From Moraxellaceae bacterium (GTDB lineage Bacteria > Pseudomonadota > Gammaproteobacteria > Burkholderiales > Rhodocyclaceae): DNA of 64,000 bases. The stretch spans positions 115,655 through 179,654 of the forward strand of contig JAVHYF010000002.1 of NCBI GenBank assembly GCA_031119205.1, read 5' to 3'. A program made the translations under genes and the position numbers. The first letter of the stretch is position 1, and each line of letters begins with the position of its first letter. This document shows, piece by piece, positions 8,976 through 18,104 of this stretch. The notes beneath the pieces are model-generated. The model was not told the origin of the DNA, did no database searches, and worked only from the letters and a program-made list of their open reading frames with translations.

Positions 8976-9845
8976 ATGACGATGCCCAACGCGATGTCCA
9001 ACGACCAGCCGTCCAACGAAGGTCTGCCGCGCCGGATTCTGTTGACGGGCTGCTCCGGTACGCTTGGCGCCCTCTTGCGGCCCTGGCTGCGGGCGCGGGT
9101 CGACTACCTGCGCATCTCCGACCTGGTTCCACCCAGCCTTGCCCTGCAGCCCAACGAAGAGTTCGTCGCCTGCGAGCTGAGCGACCGGGAGGGCATGTTG
9201 CGCCTGCTGGACGGCGTGGACGCTGTCGTGCACATGGGCGGTGGTGGCAACGAGTTCGACGCCGACGTGACCCTGCAGGCCAACGTGATCGGGACCTTCA
9301 ACCTGTATCACGCAGCCCTCGAGAAGGGCGTGCGGCGCATCGTGCTCGCCAGCACCAACCACGCCACCGGCTATTACCCCGTGGGCACGGCCGTCACGGC
9401 GGACATGCCGGTCCGGCCGGACAGCCTGTACGCCGTCAGCAAGTGCTTCGGCGAAACCCTGTCGAGGTACTTCTTCGATCGCCATGGCATCGAGACACTG
9501 GCGATCCGCATCGGCAGCTGCCGGGTCCGCCCGACCTTCAAGCGCGAACTGACGACCTGGATCTCCCACGACGACTTCCTGCATGCCGTCGAGCGTGGCC
9601 TCGTCGCGCCCGGGCTGGGCCACGCGATCATCTACGGTGTATCGCAGACGCGTAGCGGCTGGTGGCGCGACGACGACAGCGCACGCATCGGCTACCGCCC
9701 GCGGGACTCTGCCGAGGACTTCCGCGCGGAGGTGGAAGCCAGGGGCGACACCTATCCGGACGGCCACTCCATGCGCGTCTGGCAGGGCGGCACCTTCACC
9801 GAATACGACTACCGCAAACCGCAGCCTCCGAAGCCAAGACCCTGA
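8976..9845 (+). CDS. udh: Uronate dehydrogenase-like NAD-dependent epimerase/dehydratase
   Basis: A 289-residue short-chain dehydrogenase of the extended family. The NAD-binding motif (TGCSGTLG), an S-T-N triad residue region (LASTNHATGYYP), the catalytic YAVSK and the block LAIRIGSCRVRP, plus WISHDDF and GHAIIYGVS, match uronate dehydrogenases, which oxidise galacturonate or glucuronate to aldaro-lactones. The start is uncertain: ATGs at 8976, 8982 and 8994 are possible, all with weak ribosome sites, and the fold begins about residue 19. The next gene, convergent, is an aldonate dehydratase, and TRAP transporters follow. Substrate is inferred, not shown. Confidence 0.8.
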   Translation: MTMPNAMSNDQPSNEGLPRRILLTGCSGTLGALLRPWLRARVDYLRISDLVPPSLALQPNEEFVACELSDREGMLRLLDGVDAVVHMGGGGNEFDADVTLQANVIGTFNLYHAALEKGVRRIVLASTNHATGYYPVGTAVTADMPVRPDSLYAVSKCFGETLSRYFFDRHGIETLAIRIGSCRVRPTFKRELTTWISHDDFLHAVERGLVAPGLGHAIIYGVSQTRSGWWRDDDSARIGYRPRDSAEDFRAEVEARGDTYPDGHSMRVWQGGTFTEYDYRKPQPPKPRP

Positions 9846-9882
9846 GCCGGAGTGCCACACCGGATATCTGCACACTCGGCAG

Positions 9883-9920
9883 AAAAAAATTCCCGGCGGG
9901 GCCGCGTCGCACGGCCCGCC
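9883..9920 (-). terminator. Terminator after the aldonate dehydratase gene
   Basis: On the minus strand a GC-rich hairpin (GGCGGGCCG paired with CGGCCCCGCC, one bulge) is followed by seven T residues. It ends the minus-strand dehydratase transcript. Confidence 0.65.
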
Positions 9921-9929
9921 CAGGCTGGC

Positions 9930-11657
9930 TCAGAAGATATCAGGCTCCCGCGTAGGTTCGTCCCCTGCCAGAAAGTCGAAGTCACAACCCTCGTTCGCCT
10001 GGGTCACGTGCTCGATGAACAGCTTGCCCCAGCCACGCTGGTAGTGCGCTGCGGGTCGCTGCCATGCGGCCCGGCGTTCAGCCAGCTCTTCTTCGCTGAC
10101 CAGCAGGTCGAGGCGTCGCGCCTCGATGTCGATGGCGATCAGGTCGCCGTCGCGCACCAGTGCCAGCGGCCCGCCGACGTGAGACTCCGGCGCCACGTGC
10201 AGCACGCAGGCACCGTAGCTGGTGCCACTCATGCGCGCGTCCGATATGCGCAGCATGTCACGCACACCCGCATCCAGCAGTTTCTTCGGAATCGGCAACT
10301 GCCCCCACTCCGGCATGCCAGGCGCGCCTTGCGGGCCGGCATTGCGCAACACGAGCACGCTGTCCGCATCGACATCCAGCGCGGGATCGTCGATGCGCGC
10401 TGCCATGTCCGCGCGCGTATCGAATACCACCGCACGCCCGGTATGCCGCAGCAGGCGCGCTTCTGCGGCAGCGGCCGGCTTGATGACCGCGCCATCCGGC
10501 GCAAGACTGCCACGCAACACGGCCAGGCCATCACGCGTCACGAGCGGGTTGTCGCGTGGGCGGATGACTTCGTCATTGACACAGACGGCCCCTTCGATCG
10601 CCTCGCCGAGCGTCAGGCCGGCGACCGTTTCGGCATCCAGATGCAACAGGTCTGCCACGCGCGACAGCAACGCGCGCAGGCCTCCTGCGTAGTAGAAATC
10701 CTCCATCAGGAAGCGACCGGCCGGGCGCAGATCCGCCAGCACCGGTGTGCGGCGCGCCAGCTCGTCGAAGCGGTCCACGGTCAATGCGACACCAGCCCGC
10801 CGTGCCATCGCCACCAGATGGATCACCGCATTGGTGGAGCCACCCAGCGCCAGCACCGTGGTAATGGCATTGTCGAACGAACGCGCGTCCAGCACGCTGC
10901 GCGGCGTGACGTCCTGCCAAACCATATCGACGATGCGTCGGCCACATGCGACCGCCATGCGTGCATGCCCCGCATCGGCAGCAGGTATCGAAGCGGCACC
11001 CGGCAGGCATAGCCCCATCGCCTCGACGGCGCTGGTCATCGTCGACGCGGTGCCCATCGTCATGCAGTGGCCGGGCGAACGCGCGATGCCGTTCTCGATC
11101 TCCTCCCAGTCCTGTTCGCTGATGCGACCGCTGCGCAGTTCGTCCCAGTACTTCCAGGTGTCCGAGCCGGAGCCCAGGGATTCGCCACGCCAGTGCCCAC
11201 GCAGCATCGGTCCGGCGGGCATGAAGATGGCCGGCAGGTTCATGGACAGGGCCCCCATCACCAGAGCAGGCGTGGTCTTGTCGCAACCGCCCATCAGCAC
11301 GACACCATCCACCGGATGCGAGCGCAGCAATTCCTCCGTCTCCATCGCGAGGAAATTGCGGTAGAGCATCGTGGATGGCTTCTGGAAGGGCTCGGACAGC
11401 GACATCGCCGGCAACTCGACCGGGAAACCACCCGCCTGCCAGACGCCGCGCTTCACCTCTTCCGCCCGCTGGCGGAAGTGGCCGTGGCAGGGATTGATCT
11501 CGCTCCAGGTGTTGACGATGGCGATCACCGGCTTGCCGGCGTAGTCCTCCCGTGCGTATCCCATCTGCGCACTGCGCGAACGATGGCCAAAGGCGCGCAG
11601 CGTGGGCACCCCGTACCAGCGGTGGCTCCTCAGTTCTTCCGGCCGCTTGCGCTGCAT
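9930..11657 (-). CDS. IlvD/Edd family dehydratase, L-arabinonate dehydratase type
   Basis: A 575-residue Fe-S dehydratase of the IlvD/Edd family that removes water from sugar acids. The likely cluster ligands are visible in NPCHGHF (about residue 57), GGCDKTTP (about 125) and GHCMTMGTAS (about 197), and the DARMSGTSYGACVLHV block lies in the C-terminal part. The overall pattern (RSHRWYG near the N terminus, GHRSRSAQMGY, ISEQDW) is that of L-arabinonate/D-galactonate-type enzymes rather than IlvD or Edd. It is divergent from a GntR/FCD regulator and convergent with udh. The exact sugar acid cannot be deduced; aldonates or aldarates are both possible. Confidence 0.85.
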   Translation of the reverse strand: MQRKRPEELRSHRWYGVPTLRAFGHRSRSAQMGYAREDYAGKPVIAIVNTWSEINPCHGHFRQRAEEVKRGVWQAGGFPVELPAMSLSEPFQKPSTMLYRNFLAMETEELLRSHPVDGVVLMGGCDKTTPALVMGALSMNLPAIFMPAGPMLRGHWRGESLGSGSDTWKYWDELRSGRISEQDWEEIENGIARSPGHCMTMGTASTMTSAVEAMGLCLPGAASIPAADAGHARMAVACGRRIVDMVWQDVTPRSVLDARSFDNAITTVLALGGSTNAVIHLVAMARRAGVALTVDRFDELARRTPVLADLRPAGRFLMEDFYYAGGLRALLSRVADLLHLDAETVAGLTLGEAIEGAVCVNDEVIRPRDNPLVTRDGLAVLRGSLAPDGAVIKPAAAAEARLLRHTGRAVVFDTRADMAARIDDPALDVDADSVLVLRNAGPQGAPGMPEWGQLPIPKKLLDAGVRDMLRISDARMSGTSYGACVLHVAPESHVGGPLALVRDGDLIAIDIEARRLDLLVSEEELAERRAAWQRPAAHYQRGWGKLFIEHVTQANEGCDFDFLAGDEPTREPDIF

Positions 11658-11709
11658 AGTTTTTCTCCTGACCTGCGCATGTTCAACATAGAATGCTTCG
11701 CACCCAAGT

Positions 11710-11724
11710 CCTTGTCATGCAAGG
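11710..11724. promoter_or_regulatory. Candidate FCD-regulator operator 1
   Basis: CCTTGTCATGCAAGG is a perfect 5-bp inverted repeat around TCATG in the gap between the dehydratase and the GntR/FCD gene. It has the TTGTnnnnCAA form of many GntR/FCD operators. A related site occurs before the second FCD regulator at 49229. Confidence 0.45.
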
Positions 11725-11750
11725 TTTCGGGCCAAAACAAAACAACAAGG

Positions 11751-11761
11751 TTGCCTGACAA
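11751..11761. promoter_or_regulatory. Candidate FCD-regulator operator 2
   Basis: TTGCCTGACAA resembles TTGTCTGACAA-type GntR/FCD operators and lies 49 nt before the regulator start, 27 nt downstream of operator 1. Inferred from pattern only. Confidence 0.3.
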
Positions 11762-11809
11762 TCCGGTAGCACGCCAGCCGGTGGAGCGGGCGCCACAGGA
11801 GTCAATACG

Positions 11810-12523
11810 ATGTCCGAGTTACCCACCATCCGGCCAGCGCAAACGGCCAACCGGGTCGACACCGTTTATGCCGGAATCATAGAGGCGATGGTCAACGGCG
11901 AGTACCCGGAAAACAGCCGACTGCCGACCGAGACCGAACTCGCGCAGCAGTATGGCGTGTCGCGTCCGACCGTGCGTGAAGCGCTGTCGCGTCTGCGCCT
12001 GGACGGACTCATCGCCTCGCGGCGAGGCTCCGGCAGCTACGTGCTGCGCAGGCCGGACCGCAACATCAAACGCTTTGCACCCATCGAAAGCCTGGCCGAC
12101 GTGCAGCGCGTGTTCACCTTCCGCATCGCACTCGAGTCCGCCGCAGCAGGCCTCGCCGCAGAGCAGCGCTCGGCACACGATCTGGAAGAGATCAACATCG
12201 CGCTGGAGCAGCTCAACCGCGTGAGCGTGGAAGAATCGCTCGGCGTGGAAGAGGATCTGAACTTCCACCTCGCCATCGCACGCGCCTCGCACAATGTCTA
12301 CTTCGTCACTGCGCTGGAGATGATCGGCGAGCAGATGCGCGTGGGCATGAACCTGTCACGCAGCCTGTCGCTGGAGAAGAGCCGCGCACGCCGTGAGCTG
12401 GTACAGGCGGAGCACCTGGAGATCGTTGCGGCCATCGAGCGCAAGTCCTCTTTCGAAGCTGCGGAAGCAATGCGCCTGCATCTGGGCGGTGCCAAGCGGC
12501 GCCTGTTCGAAGGCCCGCAGTAG
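11810..12523 (+). CDS. GntR family regulator, FCD subfamily
   Basis: A 237-residue transcription regulator. The winged helix occupies about residues 18-82 (LPTETELAQQYGVSRPTVREALSRL), and the FCD ligand domain about 95-230 shows the metal-binding histidines in LNFHLAIARASHN, EHLEIVAAIE and MRLHL. FCD regulators commonly control sugar-acid catabolism. It is divergent from the IlvD/Edd-type dehydratase and upstream of a TRAP transporter, so it probably controls both. Two TTGT/CAA-type inverted repeats lie in the divergent gap. Confidence 0.92.
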   Translation: MSELPTIRPAQTANRVDTVYAGIIEAMVNGEYPENSRLPTETELAQQYGVSRPTVREALSRLRLDGLIASRRGSGSYVLRRPDRNIKRFAPIESLADVQRVFTFRIALESAAAGLAAEQRSAHDLEEINIALEQLNRVSVEESLGVEEDLNFHLAIARASHNVYFVTALEMIGEQMRVGMNLSRSLSLEKSRARRELVQAEHLEIVAAIERKSSFEAAEAMRLHLGGAKRRLFEGPQ

Positions 12524-12796
12524 GCGCCGGACAGCCGCATCCGCGGCAGCAGTTCTCCGCGGCGAGGTCGGCTCGCCCCGGGGTCATACAGGCCTCAGGG
12601 CGATGCATGACGCATATCCACACCCCAATCCGCGGGTCCGCCCAATGCATTTTCCGCAGGGCAGCAAAAGGCTTCACAGCGGCCGTAGCACATTACGTCT
12701 CCGCCCCGTCCGGGCCCTGACTATTGCGGTCTACCCGCACCCTGAATGGTGCATGCACCAAGATGATCCCGACATGAACGCAACGGTCGGACACGT

Positions 12797-12816
12797 CGCA
12801 CAAAAGCCGTTGTGCG
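12797..12816. promoter_or_regulatory. Inverted repeat upstream of the first TRAP promoter
   Basis: CGCACAA and TTGTGCG arms form a perfect 7-bp inverted repeat with a 6-nt spacer, ending 7 nt before a -35-like hexamer. The position suits a regulator site; the partner is unknown. Confidence 0.45.
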
Positions 12817-12823
12817 CCATACC

Positions 12824-12851
12824 TTGAGCAGTCGTGGAATGGTGGTATCTT
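12824..12851 (+). promoter_or_regulatory. Candidate promoter of the first TRAP operon
   Basis: TTGAGC (12824-12829) and TATCTT (12846-12851) with a 16-nt spacer form a plausible sigma-70 promoter about 140 nt before the dctP start. Confidence 0.4.
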
Positions 12852-12991
12852 TGCCGGCGGCCTCGGGTCGCCGGTAGTCAGCGGCCCAACGCCGGGAGCC
12901 CCCGGCAAGCAGGTCTTGACGTCATTCCCTCTCCTCGCCGGAGGGGGGTTCACTTGGAAGTTGTTACTTGTTACACGAGGAGACTCAAAGA

Positions 12992-13963
12992 ATGATGCGT
13001 GTTTCGAAAATGGTAGTGGCCATGCTGGCAGCTGGCGCCATCGCTTCGGCTTCGGCCACCGAGTTCCGCTCTGCCGACATCCACAACAGTGACGACTATC
13101 CGACCGTCACCGCGGTGAAGTTCATCAGCGAGCAGCTTTCCAAGTCCTCGGGTGGCAAGCACTCGATCAAGGTGTTCAACAAGGGTGCTCTGGGCTCCGA
13201 GAAGGAAACCATCGACCAGGTCAAGATCGGCGCGCTGGACATGACCCGCGTGAACATCAGCCCGATGAACTCGATCTGCTCCAAGACCAACATTCCGGTT
13301 CTGCCGTTCCTGTTCCGCTCGGTCGACCACCTGCACAAGGTGCTGGACGGCGCGATCGGTGACGAGATCGCCAAGGACTGCGAAGCCCAGGGCTTCATCC
13401 TGCTGGCTTTCTACGACTCGGGCGCTCGCTCGGTCTACAGCAAGAAGCCGGTCAAGAGCATTGCCGACACCAAGGGCATGAAGATCCGCGTGCAGCAATC
13501 GGACCTGTGGGTTGCCGTGGCCAACGCCATGGGCGCCAACCCCACCCCGATGCCCGCAGGTGAAGTCGTGACCGCCCTGAAGACCGGCCTGGTCGACGCT
13601 GCCGAAAACAACTACCCGTCCTACGGCTCCGGCTTCCGTCACTTCGAAGCGGCCAAGTTCTACAACCTGACCGAACACTCGATGGCTCCGGAAGTCCTGC
13701 TGTTCTCGAAGGTCGTCTGGGACAAGCTGCCGAAGGCTGACCAGGATGCCATCCGCGCCGCTGCCAAGGCCTCCGTGCCCTTCAACCGTACCGCCTGGTC
13801 GGCCTACGAGAAGAAGGAAAAGGACATGGTCATCGCCGCTGGCACGACGATCGTCGAAGTGGACAAGAAGTCCTTCCAGGACGCCATGGGCCCGGTCTAC
13901 GACAAGTTCGCCAACACGCCTGACCTGAAGCGTCTGGTGAAGGCTGTGCAAGACACGAAGTAA
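12992..13963 (+). CDS. dctP: TRAP transporter solute-binding protein (DctP family), system 1
   Basis: A 323-residue periplasmic binding protein that delivers an organic acid to the DctQM membrane complex. A signal peptide covers about residues 1-22 (ending SASA). Family marks are visible: [19 protein letters not shown], the [22 protein letters not shown] block with the carboxylate-binding arginine, and [13 protein letters not shown]. Start at the first of two adjacent ATGs, 9 nt after GAGGAG. Ligand is unknown; hexuronate or a related acid is suggested by the neighbouring uronate dehydrogenase. A strong stem-loop separates it from dctQ. It is closely similar to the DctP of system 2. Confidence 0.95.
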   Translation: MMRVSKMVVAMLAAGAIASASATEFRSADIHNSDDYPTVTAVKFISEQLSKSSGGKHSIKVFNKGALGSEKETIDQVKIGALDMTRVNISPMNSICSKTNIPVLPFLFRSVDHLHKVLDGAIGDEIAKDCEAQGFILLAFYDSGARSVYSKKPVKSIADTKGMKIRVQQSDLWVAVANAMGANPTPMPAGEVVTALKTGLVDAAENNYPSYGSGFRHFEAAKFYNLTEHSMAPEVLLFSKVVWDKLPKADQDAIRAAAKASVPFNRTAWSAYEKKEKDMVIAAGTTIVEVDKKSFQDAMGPVYDKFANTPDLKRLVKAVQDTK

Positions 13964-13991
13964 GCATCTCCTGCTTCTGTAGTACGTAGTA

Positions 13992-14020
13992 ACTTCCGGC
14001 CGGGTTCCCCGGCCGGAAGT
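13992..14020 (+). promoter_or_regulatory. Intra-operon stem-loop between dctP and dctQ, system 1
   Basis: A perfect 13-bp GC-rich stem with a 3-nt loop lies 28 nt after the dctP stop and 26 nt before dctQ. No T tract follows, so mRNA stabilisation or processing is more likely than full termination. Confidence 0.7.
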
Positions 14021-14046
14021 CCTCCTGCCTCACCGGAGTTCCCTCG

Positions 14047-14553
14047 ATGTCATCATCCACTTCGCTGTTTACCCGCCTCTGCGCGGGACTGTCGAAGGCC
14101 TGCCTGATCCTGGCCGTCATCGGCCTGATCGCGATCATCCTGGCAGTGCAATCACAGGTTTTCGGACGTTACGTCCTCAATGACACGCCGACCTGGGCCG
14201 AAGCCCTGTCGATGCTGCTGATCCTCTACGTGACTGCATTCGGCGTCGCCGTCGGCGTTCGCGACGCAGGCCACATCGGCCTTGAATCCCTGGTCGTCCT
14301 GCTGCCCGAGTCGCTGCGGCTGAAGATCGAAATCCTCATCCACGTGTGCGTCGCCACCTTCGGTGGCTTCATGGTCCAGAGCGGCTACATGTGGACCACG
14401 CTCAAGTGGAACGACATCAAGCCCATGCTCGGTGTCCCCTCCGGTCTTGATTTCCTGCCTCTGGTCATCGCCGGGGTTCTCATCGTCCTGTTCTCCATCG
14501 AACACATCATCGCCCTGCTGCAGGGTAAAGAGGTCGAGCCAGCATGGAACTGA
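14047..14553 (+). CDS. dctQ: TRAP transporter small permease (DctQ family), system 1
   Basis: A 168-residue inner membrane protein with four hydrophobic helices (about residues 15-38, 53-72, 92-112 and 135-155). The VFGRYVLNDTPTWAEALSMLL and GVRDAGHIGLESL blocks are characteristic of DctQ. GGAG stands 8 nt before the ATG. The last 10 nt overlap the start of dctM, so the two are translationally coupled. Confidence 0.93.
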   Translation: MSSSTSLFTRLCAGLSKACLILAVIGLIAIILAVQSQVFGRYVLNDTPTWAEALSMLLILYVTAFGVAVGVRDAGHIGLESLVVLLPESLRLKIEILIHVCVATFGGFMVQSGYMWTTLKWNDIKPMLGVPSGLDFLPLVIAGVLIVLFSIEHIIALLQGKEVEPAWN

Positions 14554-15845
14554 CAGTTCTCACCCTTAGTTTCATCTTCTTCCTGCTGATCGGCGTTCCG
14601 GTTGCGTTCTCCATCGGCCTATCCTCCATCTGCACCATCATCGCCGCCGGCCTGCCGGTGGCCGTGGTGTTCCAGAAGATGGTCGGCGGCATGCAGGTGT
14701 TCTCCTTCCTGGCCATCCCGTTCTTCATCTTTGCCGGTGAGCTGATGCTCTACGGCGGCATCGCCGACCGCATCGTCAAGTTCGCCAACAGCATGGTGGG
14801 CCACGTGCGTGGCGGCCTGGGCATGTCCAACGTGCTGGGTTGCACGCTGTTCGGTGGCGTCGCGGGTTCCCCGCTGGCCGACGTGTCGGCCATGGGCTCG
14901 GTGATGATCCCGATGATGAAGCGCGAGGGCTACGACGCTGACTACGCAGTCAACGTCACCACCCACGCGGCACTGGTCGGCGCGCTGATGCCGACCTCGC
15001 ACAACATCATCATCTACACGCTTGCCACTGCCGGCCTGGCTGCGGTCAGCGTGTTCGACATGATCCTGGGTGCCCTGGTACCGGCGCTGATCCTGACGGT
15101 CGCCAACCTGATTGCCGCCTACTACGTGGCCGTCAAGCGTGGCTACAAGACCCACGGTGTGTTCCCTGGCTGGGGCGTGGTGATCTCGACATTCCTGGGC
15201 GCCCTGCCCGGTCTGGCCGTCATCATCATCATCCTCGGCGGCATCCTGTCGGGCGTGTTCACGGCAACGGAATCGGCCGCTACGGCGGTGTTCTGGGCAC
15301 TGCTGGTGACGATCTTCGTGTACCGCTCGCTGAGCTGGGAAAACTTCATGAAGGCCTGCGCCAAGGCGTGCAAGACCACGGGTGTGGTGCTGCTGCTGAT
15401 CGGCATTTCGTCGGCCTTCGGCTACTTCCTGGCGCTGTACGACGTGCCGGAAAAGGCTGGCGCCTTCATGCAGTCGATCACCAGCTCGCCCTGGGTGGTG
15501 TTCCTGATGATCAACATCATCCTGTTCCTGCTGGGCACCTTCCTGGACATGGCAGCGACGATCCTGATCTGTACGCCGATCTTCCTGCCGATCGCCATGC
15601 AGTACGGCATGAACCCGACCCAGTTCGGCATCATGATGCTGATCAACTGCGCGCTGGGCCTGAACACGCCGCCAGTCGGGACAACACAGTTCGTGGGCTG
15701 CGCCATCGGGGAGATATCGGTCGGACAGGTCATGAAGTCCATCCTGCCGTTCTACGGTGCGCTCACGGCCACGATGCTGCTCGTCACCTACGTGCCGGCC
15801 TTCTCGCTGTGGCTGCCGGAAACGATGAAGTCGGTCCTGCACTGA
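14544..15845 (+). CDS. dctM: TRAP transporter large permease (DctM family), system 1
   Basis: A 433-residue inner membrane protein of the ion transporter superfamily, the sodium-driven translocation subunit of the TRAP system. It is hydrophobic throughout with about a dozen helices and shows the DctM blocks FAGELMLYGGIADRIVKFA, GGVAGSPLADVSAMG, ALMPTSHNIIIY and CALGLNTPPVGTTQFVG. Length is normal. It ends the first TRAP operon and is followed by a strong terminator. Confidence 0.95.
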   Translation: MELTVLTLSFIFFLLIGVPVAFSIGLSSICTIIAAGLPVAVVFQKMVGGMQVFSFLAIPFFIFAGELMLYGGIADRIVKFANSMVGHVRGGLGMSNVLGCTLFGGVAGSPLADVSAMGSVMIPMMKREGYDADYAVNVTTHAALVGALMPTSHNIIIYTLATAGLAAVSVFDMILGALVPALILTVANLIAAYYVAVKRGYKTHGVFPGWGVVISTFLGALPGLAVIIIILGGILSGVFTATESAATAVFWALLVTIFVYRSLSWENFMKACAKACKTTGVVLLLIGISSAFGYFLALYDVPEKAGAFMQSITSSPWVVFLMINIILFLLGTFLDMAATILICTPIFLPIAMQYGMNPTQFGIMMLINCALGLNTPPVGTTQFVGCAIGEISVGQVMKSILPFYGALTATMLLVTYVPAFSLWLPETMKSVLH

Positions 15846-15861
15846 TCTGTCGCTCTGCAGC

Positions 15862-15899
15862 AAAAAGCCCCCGGTCGCCGCAAGGCACCGGGGGCTTTT
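15862..15899 (+). terminator. Terminator of the first TRAP operon
   Basis: AAAAGCCCCCGG pairs with CCGGGGGCTTTT around a 13-nt loop, followed by TCTTTG, 17 nt after the dctM stop. Confidence 0.88.
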
Positions 15900-16092
15900 C
15901 TTTGCTCATGACAGGTGCACGACGCTCGCCGGAAACACGTTTCCACACAAAGGCTTGATTGGGGTCAGGGCTTGCCGCAAGCCCCCTCAAGACAAGACAT
16001 CCCCCGCCGATATATCGCTCCTGATCACGCGTTTTCAGTGGCCACTGCCGGCCACCGCATGAAGCCCGGCCCTTGCCCGGAGAAGGAGCAGC

Positions 16093-17757
16093 ATGAATGC
16101 CAGCAACCGCCCTCGCGGCCCCGCTCTGAAGTCCCTGCTGAAGCTGAACATCAACCGGCGCATCTGGCTGCTGGTCGGCCTGGCGATGCTGACCTTTGCC
16201 GCCGCCTCCAGTTTTGCCCTGCTGGGTCTGCAGCGCGTGCAGGCCGGCGTGGACGAACTCGCCAACGACGCCTACACGCGCCTGAGCCACGTGACCAAGC
16301 TGCGTGACGCCTACCTCAACATGCAGCTCACCGTATTCGAACTGGCCGGCAACGCCGATGCCAGCAAGGCGCCCGAGATCATCAAGCGCGTCGATGCCTT
16401 GCAGGAAGTGGTCTTCAAGGCGGTCAACGACTACGACGCCCAGGCCGTCGGCGACGCCGACCGTGCCTTGATGACCGAAGCCAAGGCCAGCCTGGTGACC
16501 TACCTGTCCAAACTGGAACAGGTCAAGACCCTCTCCAACATGGGCGAACCCGCCATGGCGCTCGGCGTGCTGAACAGGCAGGTGCTGCCGCTGCACATCA
16601 CGCTGTCGGGCGCGCTGGACAAGATCGTCGGCTTCAACAACGACCACGCCAACCAGGTGGCCGAGTCGGCCAAGGCGTCCTACCGCGCCACCGTCGGTTC
16701 GCTGGTGTCGGCCGTGGTGATCGGCATGGTGGTGATCGCGGTGGTGGGCTTCCTGCTCGGCCGCTCCATCACCCGCCCGCTGAGCACGATGCAGCGCGCC
16801 ATCATCCGCACCGCCGACAACCTGGACTTCACGGAATCGGTCCCGGTGAAGGGGCAGGACGAAGTAGCCCTTACGCTGACCGCCTACAACCGCCTGCTCG
16901 ATCGCCTGCGCGAGAGCTTCGGCGAGATCCAGCGCGGCGTCGCCAGCCTGGACCGCGCCAGTGGAGAAATCGACAGCACGGCCCGCAACATTGCCGAGAA
17001 CTCTTCGGCGGAAAGCGATGCCGCTGCCTCCATGGCCGCCGCGGTGGAGCAGATGACCGTCAGCGTGTCGGTGATCGCCAGCCGCGCGCAGGACGCTGCC
17101 CAGTTCACGCAGACCTCGGAGCAGACGGCCGACCGCAGCGCGGAAGTGATCCTGTCCACCGTGGAAGGCATCCAGGCCATCTCCGGTTCAGTAGAAGAAG
17201 CCTCCGGCCGCATCGCCGCCCTGCAGCAAAGCAGCAGCAACATCTCCGCCGTGGCGCAAATGATCCGCGAGATCGCCGATCAGACCAACCTGCTGGCGCT
17301 GAACGCCGCGATCGAAGCCGCCCGTGCCGGCGAACAGGGCCGCGGCTTCGCCGTGGTGGCAGACGAAGTGCGCAAGCTGGCCGAACGCACCGCCAACTCC
17401 ACGCAGCAGATCGGCAGCCTGATCGAAGCCATGCAGGCCGGCGCCCGCCAGGCCGTGGAATCGATGGACCGCGCAGTCGACGAAGTGAAGCGCGGTCAGG
17501 CCAACGCGGCCACCGCTGGCGAAGCGATCCGCGAGATCCAGCAGGGCTCGCGCGAAGTCGCCGCGGCGGTAGACGAGATCACCGTGGCGATCCGCGAGCA
17601 GGCCTCCACCAGCACGGCCATCGCACAGCAGGTCGAGCACATCGCACGCATGAGCGAGCAGAACTCTGCAGCCGCGCAGACGTCCGCATCCTCCGTGCAG
17701 CACATGGTGCAGATCAGCCAGGGAATTGCCGGCGCGGTGGCCAAGTACAAGGTGTAG
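16093..17757 (+). CDS. Methyl-accepting chemotaxis protein
   Basis: A 554-residue chemoreceptor in the inner membrane. Order of parts: cytoplasmic N terminus with basic residues, TM1 about 27-48, a periplasmic four-helix-type sensor about 50-195, TM2 about 200-222, HAMP about 223-275, then the signalling coiled coil with the highly conserved tip [21 protein letters not shown] and [20 protein letters not shown]. The C terminus lacks a CheR-docking pentapeptide such as NWETF. It follows a TRAP operon and precedes another, so it may sense one of the transported acids; this is inference. It has its own terminator. Confidence 0.93.
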   Translation: MNASNRPRGPALKSLLKLNINRRIWLLVGLAMLTFAAASSFALLGLQRVQAGVDELANDAYTRLSHVTKLRDAYLNMQLTVFELAGNADASKAPEIIKRVDALQEVVFKAVNDYDAQAVGDADRALMTEAKASLVTYLSKLEQVKTLSNMGEPAMALGVLNRQVLPLHITLSGALDKIVGFNNDHANQVAESAKASYRATVGSLVSAVVIGMVVIAVVGFLLGRSITRPLSTMQRAIIRTADNLDFTESVPVKGQDEVALTLTAYNRLLDRLRESFGEIQRGVASLDRASGEIDSTARNIAENSSAESDAAASMAAAVEQMTVSVSVIASRAQDAAQFTQTSEQTADRSAEVILSTVEGIQAISGSVEEASGRIAALQQSSSNISAVAQMIREIADQTNLLALNAAIEAARAGEQGRGFAVVADEVRKLAERTANSTQQIGSLIEAMQAGARQAVESMDRAVDEVKRGQANAATAGEAIREIQQGSREVAAAVDEITVAIREQASTSTAIAQQVEHIARMSEQNSAAAQTSASSVQHMVQISQGIAGAVAKYKV

Positions 17758-18104
17758 AACAAGGGGCCCGCGCTTGCGGGTTGTTGCTAGAAAGGCGCCT
17801 TGTGGGGCGCCTTTCGTTTTTCAGACATCGCACTCAGAACCTGACCAGCAGATAACGCGACTGCTCCAGCGCACAAGGTTGTTTTGCCAGACTTGCTCAC
17901 GGCCCACGAAAGCCCCCGATCTTCCCGATCAGGTCATTCGTTCCGGGATCAATCATCTGGACCCCTGGCCTCCTCTTTCCCTGCGACCGGGACTATGGGC
18001 AGTTCGGTCACGCCGCAACGCGGACGTACAGACTATGTCGCTTCGTTCTTGAGGCAGGCGGCCCCCCCCGAACATCCGCTCGTTTCATTCGCACGCAGCT
18101 CCGA
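17758..18104. other. Intergenic region with no supported gene
   Basis: Apart from the chemoreceptor terminator nothing is recognisable. Base composition drops in GC from here into the unknown gene downstream, unlike its surroundings. Confidence 0.5.
17791..17822 (+). terminator. Terminator after the chemoreceptor gene
   Basis: AAAGGCGCC pairs with GGCGCCTTT, followed by CGTTTTTC, 33 nt after the stop. Confidence 0.85.

Larger units (their letters stand above)
12524..12991 (+). other. Leader region before the first TRAP operon
   Basis: No gene is supported here. The stretch holds a 7-bp inverted repeat (12797-12816), a promoter candidate (12824-12851) and GC-rich hairpin-forming segments about 12855-12905, ahead of the ribosome site of dctP. 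Confidence 0.6.

Noticed and set aside
9852..11012. Plus-strand open frame opposite the aldonate dehydratase
   Set aside because: Antisense to a gene with intact Fe-S and substrate motifs; no supporting signals.
14619..15863. Minus-strand open frame opposite the first dctM
   Set aside because: Antisense shadow of a clear membrane protein gene; no ribosome site or domain.
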